A stretch of 21,070 bases of DNA from Caldifarciminota bacterium (GTDB lineage Bacteria; Hydrothermota; UBA3073; NMUJ01). Below are positions 14,923 to 21,070 of this stretch, piece after piece. Position numbers and translations under genes: made by a program. The stretch lies in assembly GCA_021158725.1 (NCBI GenBank), contig JAGGUB010000052.1:1-21070 (forward strand). The letters run 5' to 3'. The notes beneath the pieces are model-generated. The model searched no databases. It saw only the letters and a program-made list of their open reading frames with translations, and was not told where the DNA came from. Position 1 is the stretch's first letter, and every line of letters begins with the position of its first letter.

Positions 14923-15479
14923 CTTAACCTCTCCTTCATAACTTCATATGCCTCTTCGGCTGCCTTCACATTCTCCTCTTTCTTAACAGGTGCCAACTTG
15001 TATACTGCTTTAAGTATTGCCTCCTTCGATACTATACCTGACCACGCCGCAAATGCACCCACCATCGGTGTATTCACAATAGGTGCAGTTTTTGATCCCA
15101 ACCCATACTTAACCGCTATACTGGTAGCATCTATAGTCGCTATACTGTAGTTCACGTTTAGATTAAGTTCGTTTGGTTTCCGTGGTGTATTGATGAGCAC
15201 CTTACCACCATCTTTTAGCCCTTCAAACACATTGACACCACCCTCAATAAGTGTGGGATCAAGTACCACCACCATATCTGGATGATATATTTTGCATCTT
15301 AAAAATATCCTATGGTCGTTCACCCTCAAAAACGTAGCCACCGGCCTACCTCTTCTCTCAACTCCATACTCCGGAAACGCTTGTGCAAACTTACCTTCAC
15401 TCACCAGTGCCTCCGCCAGTATCTTAGATGCTACCACTGTACCTTGTCCACCCCTACCGTGCATCCTTATTTCTATCAT
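14919..15479 (-). CDS. porG: 2-oxoacid:ferredoxin oxidoreductase, gamma subunit
   Basis: The gamma subunit of a multi-subunit 2-oxoacid:ferredoxin oxidoreductase, which oxidatively decarboxylates 2-oxoacids to acyl-CoA and reduces ferredoxin. The 186-residue protein starts with the hallmark HGRGGQGTVVASKILAEAL (residues 7-25) and continues FPEYGVERRGRPVATFLRV. Later it has the family end NTPMVGAFAAWSGIVS. It overlaps sucC by 4 bp on one side and porD by 4 bp on the other. The succession sucC-porG-porD suggests that acyl-CoA produced by the oxidoreductase could feed an ADP-forming acyl-CoA ligase, though this is inference. No alpha or beta subunit gene is present in the window. Confidence 0.94.
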   Translation of the reverse strand: MIEIRMHGRGGQGTVVASKILAEALVSEGKFAQAFPEYGVERRGRPVATFLRVNDHRIFLRCKIYHPDMVVVLDPTLIEGGVNVFEGLKDGGKVLINTPRKPNELNLNVNYSIATIDATSIAVKYGLGSKTAPIVNTPMVGAFAAWSGIVSKEAILKAVYKLAPVKKEENVKAAEEAYEVMKERLR

Positions 15480-16612
15480 TTCGTCCTCCCTGCCAGCTCT
15501 ATCACCTTCATTGCACCCTCCTTCATCGATCGTACCGTGATAAGGTTTGCACTTTCGAGTATCTTCAACGCCTTATCCTCATTCGTCCCAGTCAACCTAA
15601 CCACAATCGGTACATCCACACGCATCTTACTAAGTGTCTCCACTATCCCCTTCGCCACATCATCACATCGTGTTATCCCACCAAAAATATTAAACCATAT
15701 CGCCTTAACATTCCTATCCTCGAGCAACAATTCCATAGCCTTCATCACCTTCTCAGGGCTCGAACTTCCACCAATATCCAAGAAATTAGCGGGTTCCCCT
15801 CCATATCGCTTTATTATATCCATCGTAGCCATAGCGAGACCAGCCCCATTCACCACACACCCTATGTTACCGTCCAATTTTATATAGCTCAGTCCATACT
15901 TTTTGGCTTCCCACTCCTTCACCTCATCCTCCTCTGGCTCACGCATAAGTTCTTGCCTCCTATACAGCCCATTGTCATCAATTATAACTTTAGCATCACA
16001 TGCATATATTTTACCCGCTGTATCAACTGCTAACGGGTTAATCTCCACCAGTGTAGCATCGTTCTCCTTGAACGCCCTAAATAGGTTCAAATATATCCTC
16101 GTAGCTTGCTTCCTAAGTTCAGGCTCCCCAAACACCTTAAACGCCAGCTGTCTCGCTTGATATGGCATGAGTTCAAACAACCCCATATCGATTGTCGTCT
16201 TATATATCTTCTCAGGTTTCTCTCTCGCTACCTCTTCAATATCCACACCACCCTCATCACTTGCCATAACTGTTATACTTTGACGTGCACGATCCAACAC
16301 CACCCCTATATAGGTCTCCTTTGCAATATCGATCGCCCTTGCTACCAGCACCTTTTTAACCGTTATACCCTTGATCGACATCCCCAGTATAGTATCAGCT
16401 TTCTCCCTAACTTCATCTATCGAATACGCAAGCTTCACCCCACCCGCTTTACCTCTACCGCCAACCAACACCTGTGCCTTGATCACTACTGGTAACCCCA
16501 CCTCTTTCGCCACTTCTACAGCCTCCTCTTTGGAAGTCACCACCTTACCTTCACCAAACGGTATCCCATATCTTTTTAGTAACTCCCTACTTAAATATTC
16601 TGGTAGCTTCAT
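15476..16612 (-). CDS. sucC: ADP-forming succinate-CoA ligase, beta subunit
   Basis: The ATP-grasp beta subunit of succinyl-CoA synthetase, which interconverts succinyl-CoA and succinate with substrate-level phosphorylation. The 378-residue protein shows the start LPEYLSRELLKRYGIPF, the ATP-grasp loop VLVGGRGKAGGVKLA, EINPLAV, the phosphate-binding GGSSSPEKVMKAMELLLEDR and FNIFGGITRCDDVAKGIVE. The last 40 residues (VVRLTGTNEDKALKIL) are also typical. The usual partner sucD is not beside it; the next gene is porG, overlapping by 4 bp. A related acyl-CoA ligase specificity is possible. Its ATG is preceded only by a weak Shine-Dalgarno, 17 bp after tsaE. Confidence 0.95.
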   Translation of the reverse strand: MKLPEYLSRELLKRYGIPFGEGKVVTSKEEAVEVAKEVGLPVVIKAQVLVGGRGKAGGVKLAYSIDEVREKADTILGMSIKGITVKKVLVARAIDIAKETYIGVVLDRARQSITVMASDEGGVDIEEVAREKPEKIYKTTIDMGLFELMPYQARQLAFKVFGEPELRKQATRIYLNLFRAFKENDATLVEINPLAVDTAGKIYACDAKVIIDDNGLYRRQELMREPEEDEVKEWEAKKYGLSYIKLDGNIGCVVNGAGLAMATMDIIKRYGGEPANFLDIGGSSSPEKVMKAMELLLEDRNVKAIWFNIFGGITRCDDVAKGIVETLSKMRVDVPIVVRLTGTNEDKALKILESANLITVRSMKEGAMKVIELAGRTK

Positions 16613-16629
16613 TTCTCATTAAAATACGT

Positions 16630-17052
16630 TTAACTTGCACCTGTCAACGGAACCACTTTCATCTCAATCACACGTTCATTCTCACCAACTATCTCCAGGA
16701 ATATATCGATACGTCCACCTGGCAAATATTCAACCACCCTATCTGCCCATTCTATAACCACCACACCCGGCACCCTTAGGTAATCCCACAACAGTGGGAA
16801 ATCCATCTCTCCTTTATATAGATCTACATGGAACACCTTAAACCTACATTCGTATTCTACCACCCATATGAATGATGGGCTCTTAACCTCCACATCTTTA
16901 CAACCTGCACCTTTAATTATACCCCTCACCAACACAGTTTTACCTGACCCCAGCTCCCCATACAGCGCTATGAGTTCATCCCCTTTAAGTTTAAGCCCTA
17001 ACTTCCTACCAAACTCCTCCGTCTCTTCTGGACTATGGGTTACGACCTTCAT
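16630..17052 (-). CDS. tsaE: tRNA threonylcarbamoyladenosine biosynthesis ATPase TsaE
   Basis: ATPase required with TsaB and TsaD for t6A37 formation on ANN-reading tRNAs in bacteria. The 140-residue protein has Walker A GELGSGKT (32-39), then SPSFIWVVEYE (the SPTF-type switch), FHVDLYK and VIEWADRV, all in the family order. The start ATG overlaps the buk stop by one base (TGATG); a TTG one codon upstream is also possible. TsaB and TsaD are not in the window. The protein is purely bacterial in type, which supports a bacterial origin despite archaeal-like genes nearby. Confidence 0.95.
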   Translation of the reverse strand: MKVVTHSPEETEEFGRKLGLKLKGDELIALYGELGSGKTVLVRGIIKGAGCKDVEVKSPSFIWVVEYECRFKVFHVDLYKGEMDFPLLWDYLRVPGVVVIEWADRVVEYLPGGRIDIFLEIVGENERVIEMKVVPLTGAS

Positions 17053-18122
17053 CAACTGTATTCATGTGCATCGATCTCACCCCGTAACACTCTCAGTACA
17101 CCGTAAGCAAGCGCCTCCATTTCTCGTTCACCAGGATATACCTTAACCGGTGCAAGGAAGTCCACCCTCTCCTTGATTAAGTCAACGAAATCCTGCTCAT
17201 TTGCCAACCCCCCCGTAAGTATTATAGCATCTATTTTACCTTTCAAAACAGCTGCACCCGCCGCTATCTCCTTAGCTATCTGATACGCCATAGCCTCATA
17301 GATAAGTTTCGCTTCATTATCACCAGCCTCTATCCTGCGTTTCACTTCCCTCAAATCATTTGTACCAAGATATGCAACCATCCCTCCCTGTCCTACTATT
17401 TTCTTCCAAAGCTGTTCCCTGGTGTACTTACCCGATAGAACAAGTTCAATCAACTGCCACACAGGCAGTGTACCTGTCCTCTCAGGCGTAAATGGTCCCT
17501 CACCATTCAATGCATTATTGACATCCACAACCCTACCATCTTTATGTACACCTACTGAGATTCCACCTCCCATATGTGCGACTATGAATGCACACTCCTC
17601 GTAGTGTTTACCCAGCTCTTCTGCTGCAATATGTGCAACATACTTCTGGTTCAGTGCATGAAATATACTTTTACGCTCAATTTCTGGCAATCCCGACACT
17701 TTCGCGATAGGTTCCATCTCATCCACCACTACCGGATCTACAATGTAAACAGGCACGTTATATGGCTGTCCTATCTCAACCCCTAAGATTGCACCCAGGT
17801 TAGACGCATGTGCACCATATTTCATGCTGCTGAGATCATCCAACATCCGTCTGTTCACCCTATACACACCGCTTATGAGCGGTTTCAACAACCCACCCCT
17901 TGCTGCTATTGCCGAAAGTTCCACCTCACGTAATCCATGCCGATGCATACTCTCAATTATGATCTCCTTACGCATAGGTAGCTGTTCGATGAGCTTCGAA
18001 TACTTACGTAACTCCTCGATTGGATGATGTAGCTTCTCCTCCCATACTTTACGTTCGTCCTCAAAATACGCTATCTTCGTGGATACAGAACCTGGATTTA
18101 TCACCAATATCCTAAACCCCAT
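17052..18122 (-). CDS. buk: Butyrate kinase
   Basis: Acetokinase-family enzyme that turns butyryl phosphate (or branched-chain acyl phosphates) and ADP into the acid and ATP. The 356-residue protein has the phosphate-binding ILVINPGSVSTKIAYFE at the N-terminus, AARGGLLKPLISGVYRVN, HMGGGISVGVHKDGRVVDVN, GPFTPERTG and the C-terminal ILTGGLANEQDF. These features and the length separate it from acetate kinase (about 400 residues). Phosphotransbutyrylase (ptb), its usual neighbour, is not adjacent. The start is supported by GGGAG about 7 bases upstream. The gene follows the PF04008 gene by 12 bp. Confidence 0.95.
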   Translation of the reverse strand: MGFRILVINPGSVSTKIAYFEDERKVWEEKLHHPIEELRKYSKLIEQLPMRKEIIIESMHRHGLREVELSAIAARGGLLKPLISGVYRVNRRMLDDLSSMKYGAHASNLGAILGVEIGQPYNVPVYIVDPVVVDEMEPIAKVSGLPEIERKSIFHALNQKYVAHIAAEELGKHYEECAFIVAHMGGGISVGVHKDGRVVDVNNALNGEGPFTPERTGTLPVWQLIELVLSGKYTREQLWKKIVGQGGMVAYLGTNDLREVKRRIEAGDNEAKLIYEAMAYQIAKEIAAGAAVLKGKIDAIILTGGLANEQDFVDLIKERVDFLAPVKVYPGEREMEALAYGVLRVLRGEIDAHEYS

Positions 18123-18134
18123 ATCTTCTCCCTA

Positions 18135-18617
18135 TTAAAACTTATACCCTATCTTACGTAGAAATTGCTTACGTTTAGCTATTTCCGTGTCGTCTTCCAC
18201 ACCTATAGGAGTGAACCCATCCACCACACCCAACACTCCCCTACCCTGTTCTGTTTTTACCACAACGACTTCGAGCGGGTTAGCAGTTGCTGCAAAAATC
18301 TGACATATCTCCGGTACACGCTTCAGGTGTGGCATTATATTTATCGGGTACGCATCCCTTATGATAAGCACAAAGGTATGACCTGCGCCTATCTTACGGG
18401 CATTCTCCTTAGCAACCTCTACCAATTCATCATCATTACCTGCATACCTTATAAGACGTGCACCCGATGCTTCATTAAACGCAAGCCCCCATTTTACACC
18501 CGGTACCGCACCTACGACTGCCTCACCGATATCCTCCACACTTTTGATAAAATGTGTTTGCCCCACAATTATATTGGCCTCCTTCGGTATGTTCAACTTC
18601 ACAACCTCCAGTTCCAT
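18135..18617 (-). CDS. Adenosine-specific kinase family protein (PF04008)
   Basis: A 160-residue protein of the PF04008 family, known mostly from archaea and thermophilic bacteria and named for an adenosine-bound structure; its physiological reaction is not settled. Family signatures: NIIVGQTHFIKSVEDIGEAV, FNEASGARLIRYAGND, GAGHTFVLIIRDAYPINIMP, IFAATANPLEVVVV and GRGVLGVVDGFTPIGVEDD. I start it at ATG 18617, not at the upstream ATG at 18641. AAAGGAGGTAAAG lies directly before 18617, and MELEVVKLNIP matches where relatives begin; the upstream reading would only translate the Shine-Dalgarno region. It is the first gene of the long minus-strand run, followed by buk. Confidence 0.9.
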   Translation of the reverse strand: MELEVVKLNIPKEANIIVGQTHFIKSVEDIGEAVVGAVPGVKWGLAFNEASGARLIRYAGNDDELVEVAKENARKIGAGHTFVLIIRDAYPINIMPHLKRVPEICQIFAATANPLEVVVVKTEQGRGVLGVVDGFTPIGVEDDTEIAKRKQFLRKIGYKF

Positions 18618-18621
18618 CTTT

Positions 18622-18627
18622 ACCTCC
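18622..18627 (-). promoter_or_regulatory. Ribosome binding site deciding the PF04008 start
   Basis: GGAGGT on the minus strand, four bases before ATG 18617. A second GGAGGAGGT lies about 9 bases further upstream. This strong site makes 18617 the likely start rather than the ATG at 18641. Confidence 0.75.
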
Positions 18628-18646
18628 TTTACCTCCTCCATCTATT

Positions 18647-18675
18647 TAATTTCTTATGGATATCGATACCGTCAA
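18647..18675 (-). promoter_or_regulatory. Possible promoter for the PF04008-buk run
   Basis: TTGACG (18675-18670) is a good -35 match. The best -10 at 17 bases is AAATTA (18652-18647), which is poor. The position, 30 bp before the first gene and back-to-back with the GNAT promoter, is right. Given as tentative. Confidence 0.35.
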
Positions 18676-18678
18676 CAT

Positions 18679-18707
18679 TTACCAAACCCAACCTCACCTT
18701 ATATTAT
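18679..18707 (+). promoter_or_regulatory. Predicted promoter of the GNAT gene (leaderless start)
   Basis: TTACCA (18679-18684) and TATTAT (18702-18707) are 17 bases apart. The -10 is identical to that of rnpB. A start point 5 bases after the -10 falls on the ATG at 18712, so the mRNA would have essentially no 5' leader. This agrees with the absence of a Shine-Dalgarno. Confidence 0.55.
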
Positions 18708-18711
18708 CACC

Positions 18712-19605
18712 ATGGCGATGCTGAAGATAAGGTCAGCATACCCTCGTGATGCGGAACACATTACCCAGATACATCTATCGGATGCACCTTCACAAGTCGT
18801 TGCAGCCACCGACCCATACACTCGTTGGTATCACGGTGGCCCCTGGATGCATCCACTCACTGCACGCAAGTATATCGAACGTGTCACCCATCGTGGTGGT
18901 AGAATCTTTCTTGCCGTCGACAAATACCCCATAGGGGAAGCAGATGTATGGGAGAGCCACGAATGGCACACCCGCATATTACATATCTCATTATTATGGG
19001 TACACCTAAAGTATCGAAATAAAGGGGTTGGCAGCAGCTTGATGAACCACATACTCCAGCATGCCAACCGCATAGGTGTAACTCACATAACCACCTGGCC
19101 AGAAGAGTCTGCATTAAGCTTTTACGACAAATGGGGGTTCAGATTACACCTACCTCAAACCTATGTAAAACTGCGTGCCAAGAACTGGCACCTAAAATAC
19201 GAGAGAATACCCTTCACCCCACGTAAATTACCTACCACGTTCACCCTGCTGTTAGGTAAAACTCAATGTTCACGTGAGCATTGGGAAATAGTACCCTGGG
19301 AGGCAAATCTACTCAACCGCTACAAAGCAACTCGCTTCTTCGCATTACGTGGAATCGTACAGAACCTACCGTATTATCTCTACCTCACAAAATGGCCATG
19401 GGACGACCACTACCGGGTCTATCTGTGGGTCAAAGAGAAAGACCCAATCTTCATACCATTCATCCAACAACTCGCGCACGATAATGGATGGCACTACATC
19501 ACAACGGTGATACCGAATGAGTTACTACCACCTAACGATTATATAAAAATAAAACCCATCAACCTATGGCGTAGAGATAGTTCTTCATCCCCTGTATATC
19601 ATTGA
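18712..19605 (+). CDS. GNAT-family N-acetyltransferase with unassigned C-terminal half
   Basis: A 297-residue protein. Residues 3-145 form a GNAT acetyltransferase domain: opening MLKIRSAYPRDAEHITQIH, beta4 ILHISLLWVH, then the acetyl-CoA motif YRNKGVGSSLMNHIL (RNKGVG at 102-107) and SALSFYDKWGFRLH. The remaining 150 residues I do not recognise; they are rich in Trp, Tyr and Pro and could be a degenerate second GNAT unit. The substrate is unknown. The frame stays open upstream to 18544, but that stretch overlaps the PF04008 gene. ATG 18712 (or 18718) sits just after a good -10 box with no Shine-Dalgarno, so the transcript may be leaderless. hutU follows 41 bp downstream. Confidence 0.8.
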   Translation: MAMLKIRSAYPRDAEHITQIHLSDAPSQVVAATDPYTRWYHGGPWMHPLTARKYIERVTHRGGRIFLAVDKYPIGEADVWESHEWHTRILHISLLWVHLKYRNKGVGSSLMNHILQHANRIGVTHITTWPEESALSFYDKWGFRLHLPQTYVKLRAKNWHLKYERIPFTPRKLPTTFTLLLGKTQCSREHWEIVPWEANLLNRYKATRFFALRGIVQNLPYYLYLTKWPWDDHYRVYLWVKEKDPIFIPFIQQLAHDNGWHYITTVIPNELLPPNDYIKIKPINLWRRDSSSSPVYH

Positions 19606-19636
19606 CAGCCTACATTCTTCAGTAACTTATAAGGAT

Positions 19637-19643
19637 AGGAGGT
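19637..19643 (+). promoter_or_regulatory. Ribosome binding site of hutU
   Basis: AGGAGGT three bases before the ATG at 19647, a near-perfect Shine-Dalgarno. The 41-bp gap upstream (19606-19646) contains TTATAAG near 19627, a possible -10, but no convincing -35. Confidence 0.7.
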
Positions 19644-19646
19644 ACC

Positions 19647-21070
19647 ATGAACTATAAACCAATACATGCACCCCGTGGTACCCAACTTAGTTGCAAATCG
19701 TGGTCACTTGAAGCCCCGCTACGTATGTTGATGAACAACGTCGATCCCGATGTAGCTGAGATACCTGAGGAGCTCATCGTCTATGGAGGTGCCGGCAAAG
19801 CCGCCCGTAACTGGGAATGCTTCTGGGCAATCGTCGAGAGCCTCAAAAACATGGACGAAGACGAAACCTTACTCGTACAATCCGGTAAACCAGTCGCCAT
19901 ATTCCGTACATCCACATGGGCACCAAGAGTGTTGATCGCCAACTCACTACTTGTACCTAACTGGGCAAATTGGGATTACTTTCGTAAACTTGAAGCTATG
20001 GGCTTGATAATGTATGGTCAGATGACTGCCGGTAGCTGGATCTACATCGGTACCCAAGGCATAATACAGGGTACCTACGAGACGTTTGCTGCCGCTGCCA
20101 GCAAACACTTTGATGGTACACTACGTGGCAAATTTGTACTCACCGCAGGTATGGGTGGTATGAGTGGTGCACAACCCCTTGCTATCACGATGAACGGCGG
20201 TGTTGCCCTCGTTGTGGAGGTCAACCCCGCACGTATCGAACGTCGTCTAAAACAGGGTTTTGTCGATACCATGGTATGGGATCTCGATGAAGCCCTAAAG
20301 CTTGTTGACAAACATGTGAAAGCGAAAAAACCCTATTCAATAGGGCTTGTAGGTAACGCATCCGACACACATCCCGAGCTCGTACGTCGTGGCATAATAC
20401 CGGATCTGTTGACGGATCAAACCTCCGCCCATGATACACTCAACGGCTACGTACCCGGTGGTATGACCTACGAGGAGGCGATCGACCTTCGTCACCGTGA
20501 CCCCGATACCTACGTTAAACTTGCGTATGAATCGATCGCCCGCCAGATGGAGGCTATGCTTGAGATGCAACGTCAAGGTGCAGTAGCTTTCGACTACGGT
20601 AACAACATACGTGGACAAGCCGTTAAGGCAGGCGTCAAAGATGCATTCAACATACCCGGCTTTGTACTCGAATATATACGGCCACTATTCTGTGAAGGCC
20701 GTGGCCCATTCAGATGGGTAGCCCTATCCGGTGACCCCGAAGACATCTACCGTACAGATCGTACCGTGCTGAAACTGTTCCCCGAAAATGACATACTTAC
20801 ACGATGGATCAAACTTGCCGAAGAGAAAGTCCCCTTCCAGGGGTTACCTGCACGTGTCTGCTGGTTAGGCTATGGTGAACGTGCCGAGTTCGGCTTACGT
20901 ATCAATCACATGGTACGTAAAGGTCAGCTCAAAGCCCCAATAGTGATAGGACGTGACCATTTGGATACTGGGTCGGTTGCTTCCCCCTACCGTGAGACCG
21001 AACAGATGAAGGACGGTTCCGATGCAATAGCGGATTGGCCTATCCTTAATGCATTGCTGAACACCGCATC
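19647..21070 (+). CDS. hutU: Urocanate hydratase (cut by window end)
   Basis: Second enzyme of histidine breakdown. It adds water to urocanate to give imidazolonepropionate, using tightly bound NAD+ as an electrophile. 474 codons are in the window; relatives of about 550 residues suggest roughly 80 are missing at the C-terminus. Seen: YGGAGKAARNW (46-56), LTAGMGGMSGAQP in the NAD-binding part, FDYGNNIRGQAVKAG, LFCEGRGPFRWVALSGD, LPARVCWLGYGER with Cys405 (by position the catalytic Cys, 410 in Pseudomonas putida from memory), and IGRDHLDTGSVASPYRETE. AGGAGGT precedes the ATG. Other hut genes, if present, must lie beyond the window. The upstream GNAT gene is probably in the same transcript. Confidence 0.97.
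   Translation, partial: MNYKPIHAPRGTQLSCKSWSLEAPLRMLMNNVDPDVAEIPEELIVYGGAGKAARNWECFWAIVESLKNMDEDETLLVQSGKPVAIFRTSTWAPRVLIANSLLVPNWANWDYFRKLEAMGLIMYGQMTAGSWIYIGTQGIIQGTYETFAAAASKHFDGTLRGKFVLTAGMGGMSGAQPLAITMNGGVALVVEVNPARIERRLKQGFVDTMVWDLDEALKLVDKHVKAKKPYSIGLVGNASDTHPELVRRGIIPDLLTDQTSAHDTLNGYVPGGMTYEEAIDLRHRDPDTYVKLAYESIARQMEAMLEMQRQGAVAFDYGNNIRGQAVKAGVKDAFNIPGFVLEYIRPLFCEGRGPFRWVALSGDPEDIYRTDRTVLKLFPENDILTRWIKLAEEKVPFQGLPARVCWLGYGERAEFGLRINHMVRKGQLKAPIVIGRDHLDTGSVASPYRETEQMKDGSDAIADWPILNALLNTA

Noticed and set aside
15312..16033. Two long overlapping plus-strand open frames of about 200 codons
   Set aside because: They are antisense to sucC and porG, which have full family motifs; the peptides are rich in His, Tyr and Leu as typical for reverse readings of this codon usage.
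18618..18641. Upstream ATG of the PF04008 protein adding MEEVKEVK
   Set aside because: The added codons are the Shine-Dalgarno repeats themselves (GGAGGAGGT, GGAGGT), and relatives begin at MELEVV.
18544..18711. 56-codon upstream extension of the GNAT frame
   Set aside because: It overlaps the PF04008 gene and the predicted promoter; the GNAT fold begins after ATG 18712.
1..21070. CRISPR arrays, tRNA genes, insertion sequences, defence or toxin-antitoxin modules
   Set aside because: No regularly spaced repeats, cloverleaf sequences, transposase motifs or paired small toxin-antitoxin genes were seen; nearly all DNA is accounted for by recognised genes.

Overview
The window looks like part of a compact bacterial chromosome. 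It carries bacterial housekeeping genes (dnaB, rpoZ, efp, leuS, tsaE and a type A RNase P RNA). MlaE/MlaF-type lipid transport genes and a lipoprotein suggest a cell with two membranes. Several genes are typical of thermophilic or deep-branching lineages: an archaeal-type fructose-1,6-bisphosphate aldolase/phosphatase, a PF04008 'adenosine-specific kinase', a family 4 [4Fe-4S] uracil-DNA glycosylase, and ferredoxin-dependent 2-oxoacid oxidoreductase subunits. Together with a GWxTD-domain protein, this fits a thermophilic uncultured phylum of the WOR-3/Hydrothermae kind. That placement is inference from gene content only.

Layout: from about 18.6 kb down to base 1, every protein gene lies on the minus strand in one nearly unbroken run of 23 genes, with most spacings between -47 and +35 bp. 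In transcription order: PF04008 protein, butyrate kinase (buk), tsaE, sucC, porG, porD, archaeal-type fbp, gcvT, rpoZ, coaBC, udg, dnaB, mlaE, mlaF, efp, a DegT-type aminotransferase, trmI, a 52-residue membrane protein, a GWxTD protein, a TPR lipoprotein, folK, panC, a flavodoxin-like reductase, and leuS (cut by the window start). The only large interruption is 3388-3839. It holds rnpB on the opposite (plus) strand and a pair of divergent promoters, one for rnpB and one for the TPR-folK-panC-flavoprotein-leuS run.

To the right, a 94-bp divergent region (18618-18711) separates the minus-strand run from two plus-strand genes: a GNAT-type acetyltransferase with an unassigned C-terminal half, apparently leaderless, and hutU (urocanate hydratase, cut by the window end).

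How the genes work together: buk, sucC and porG/porD point to ATP and ferredoxin metabolism of acyl-CoA and 2-oxoacids, but partner subunits (ptb, sucD, porA/porB) are not adjacent. Fbp is gluconeogenic. coaBC and panC serve coenzyme A synthesis, and folK and gcvT serve folate and one-carbon metabolism. rpoZ, dnaB, efp, trmI, tsaE, leuS and rnpB serve information processing. HutU begins or continues histidine breakdown.

I see no mobile element, CRISPR array, tRNA gene, defence island or phage gene. The points most worth a second look are: a CoaBC whose decarboxylase half lacks the usual Cys and Asn; rnpB nested antisense inside the gene run; orphan porG/porD joined to sucC; an unrecognised 52-residue membrane protein; and the GNAT protein with its leaderless start.
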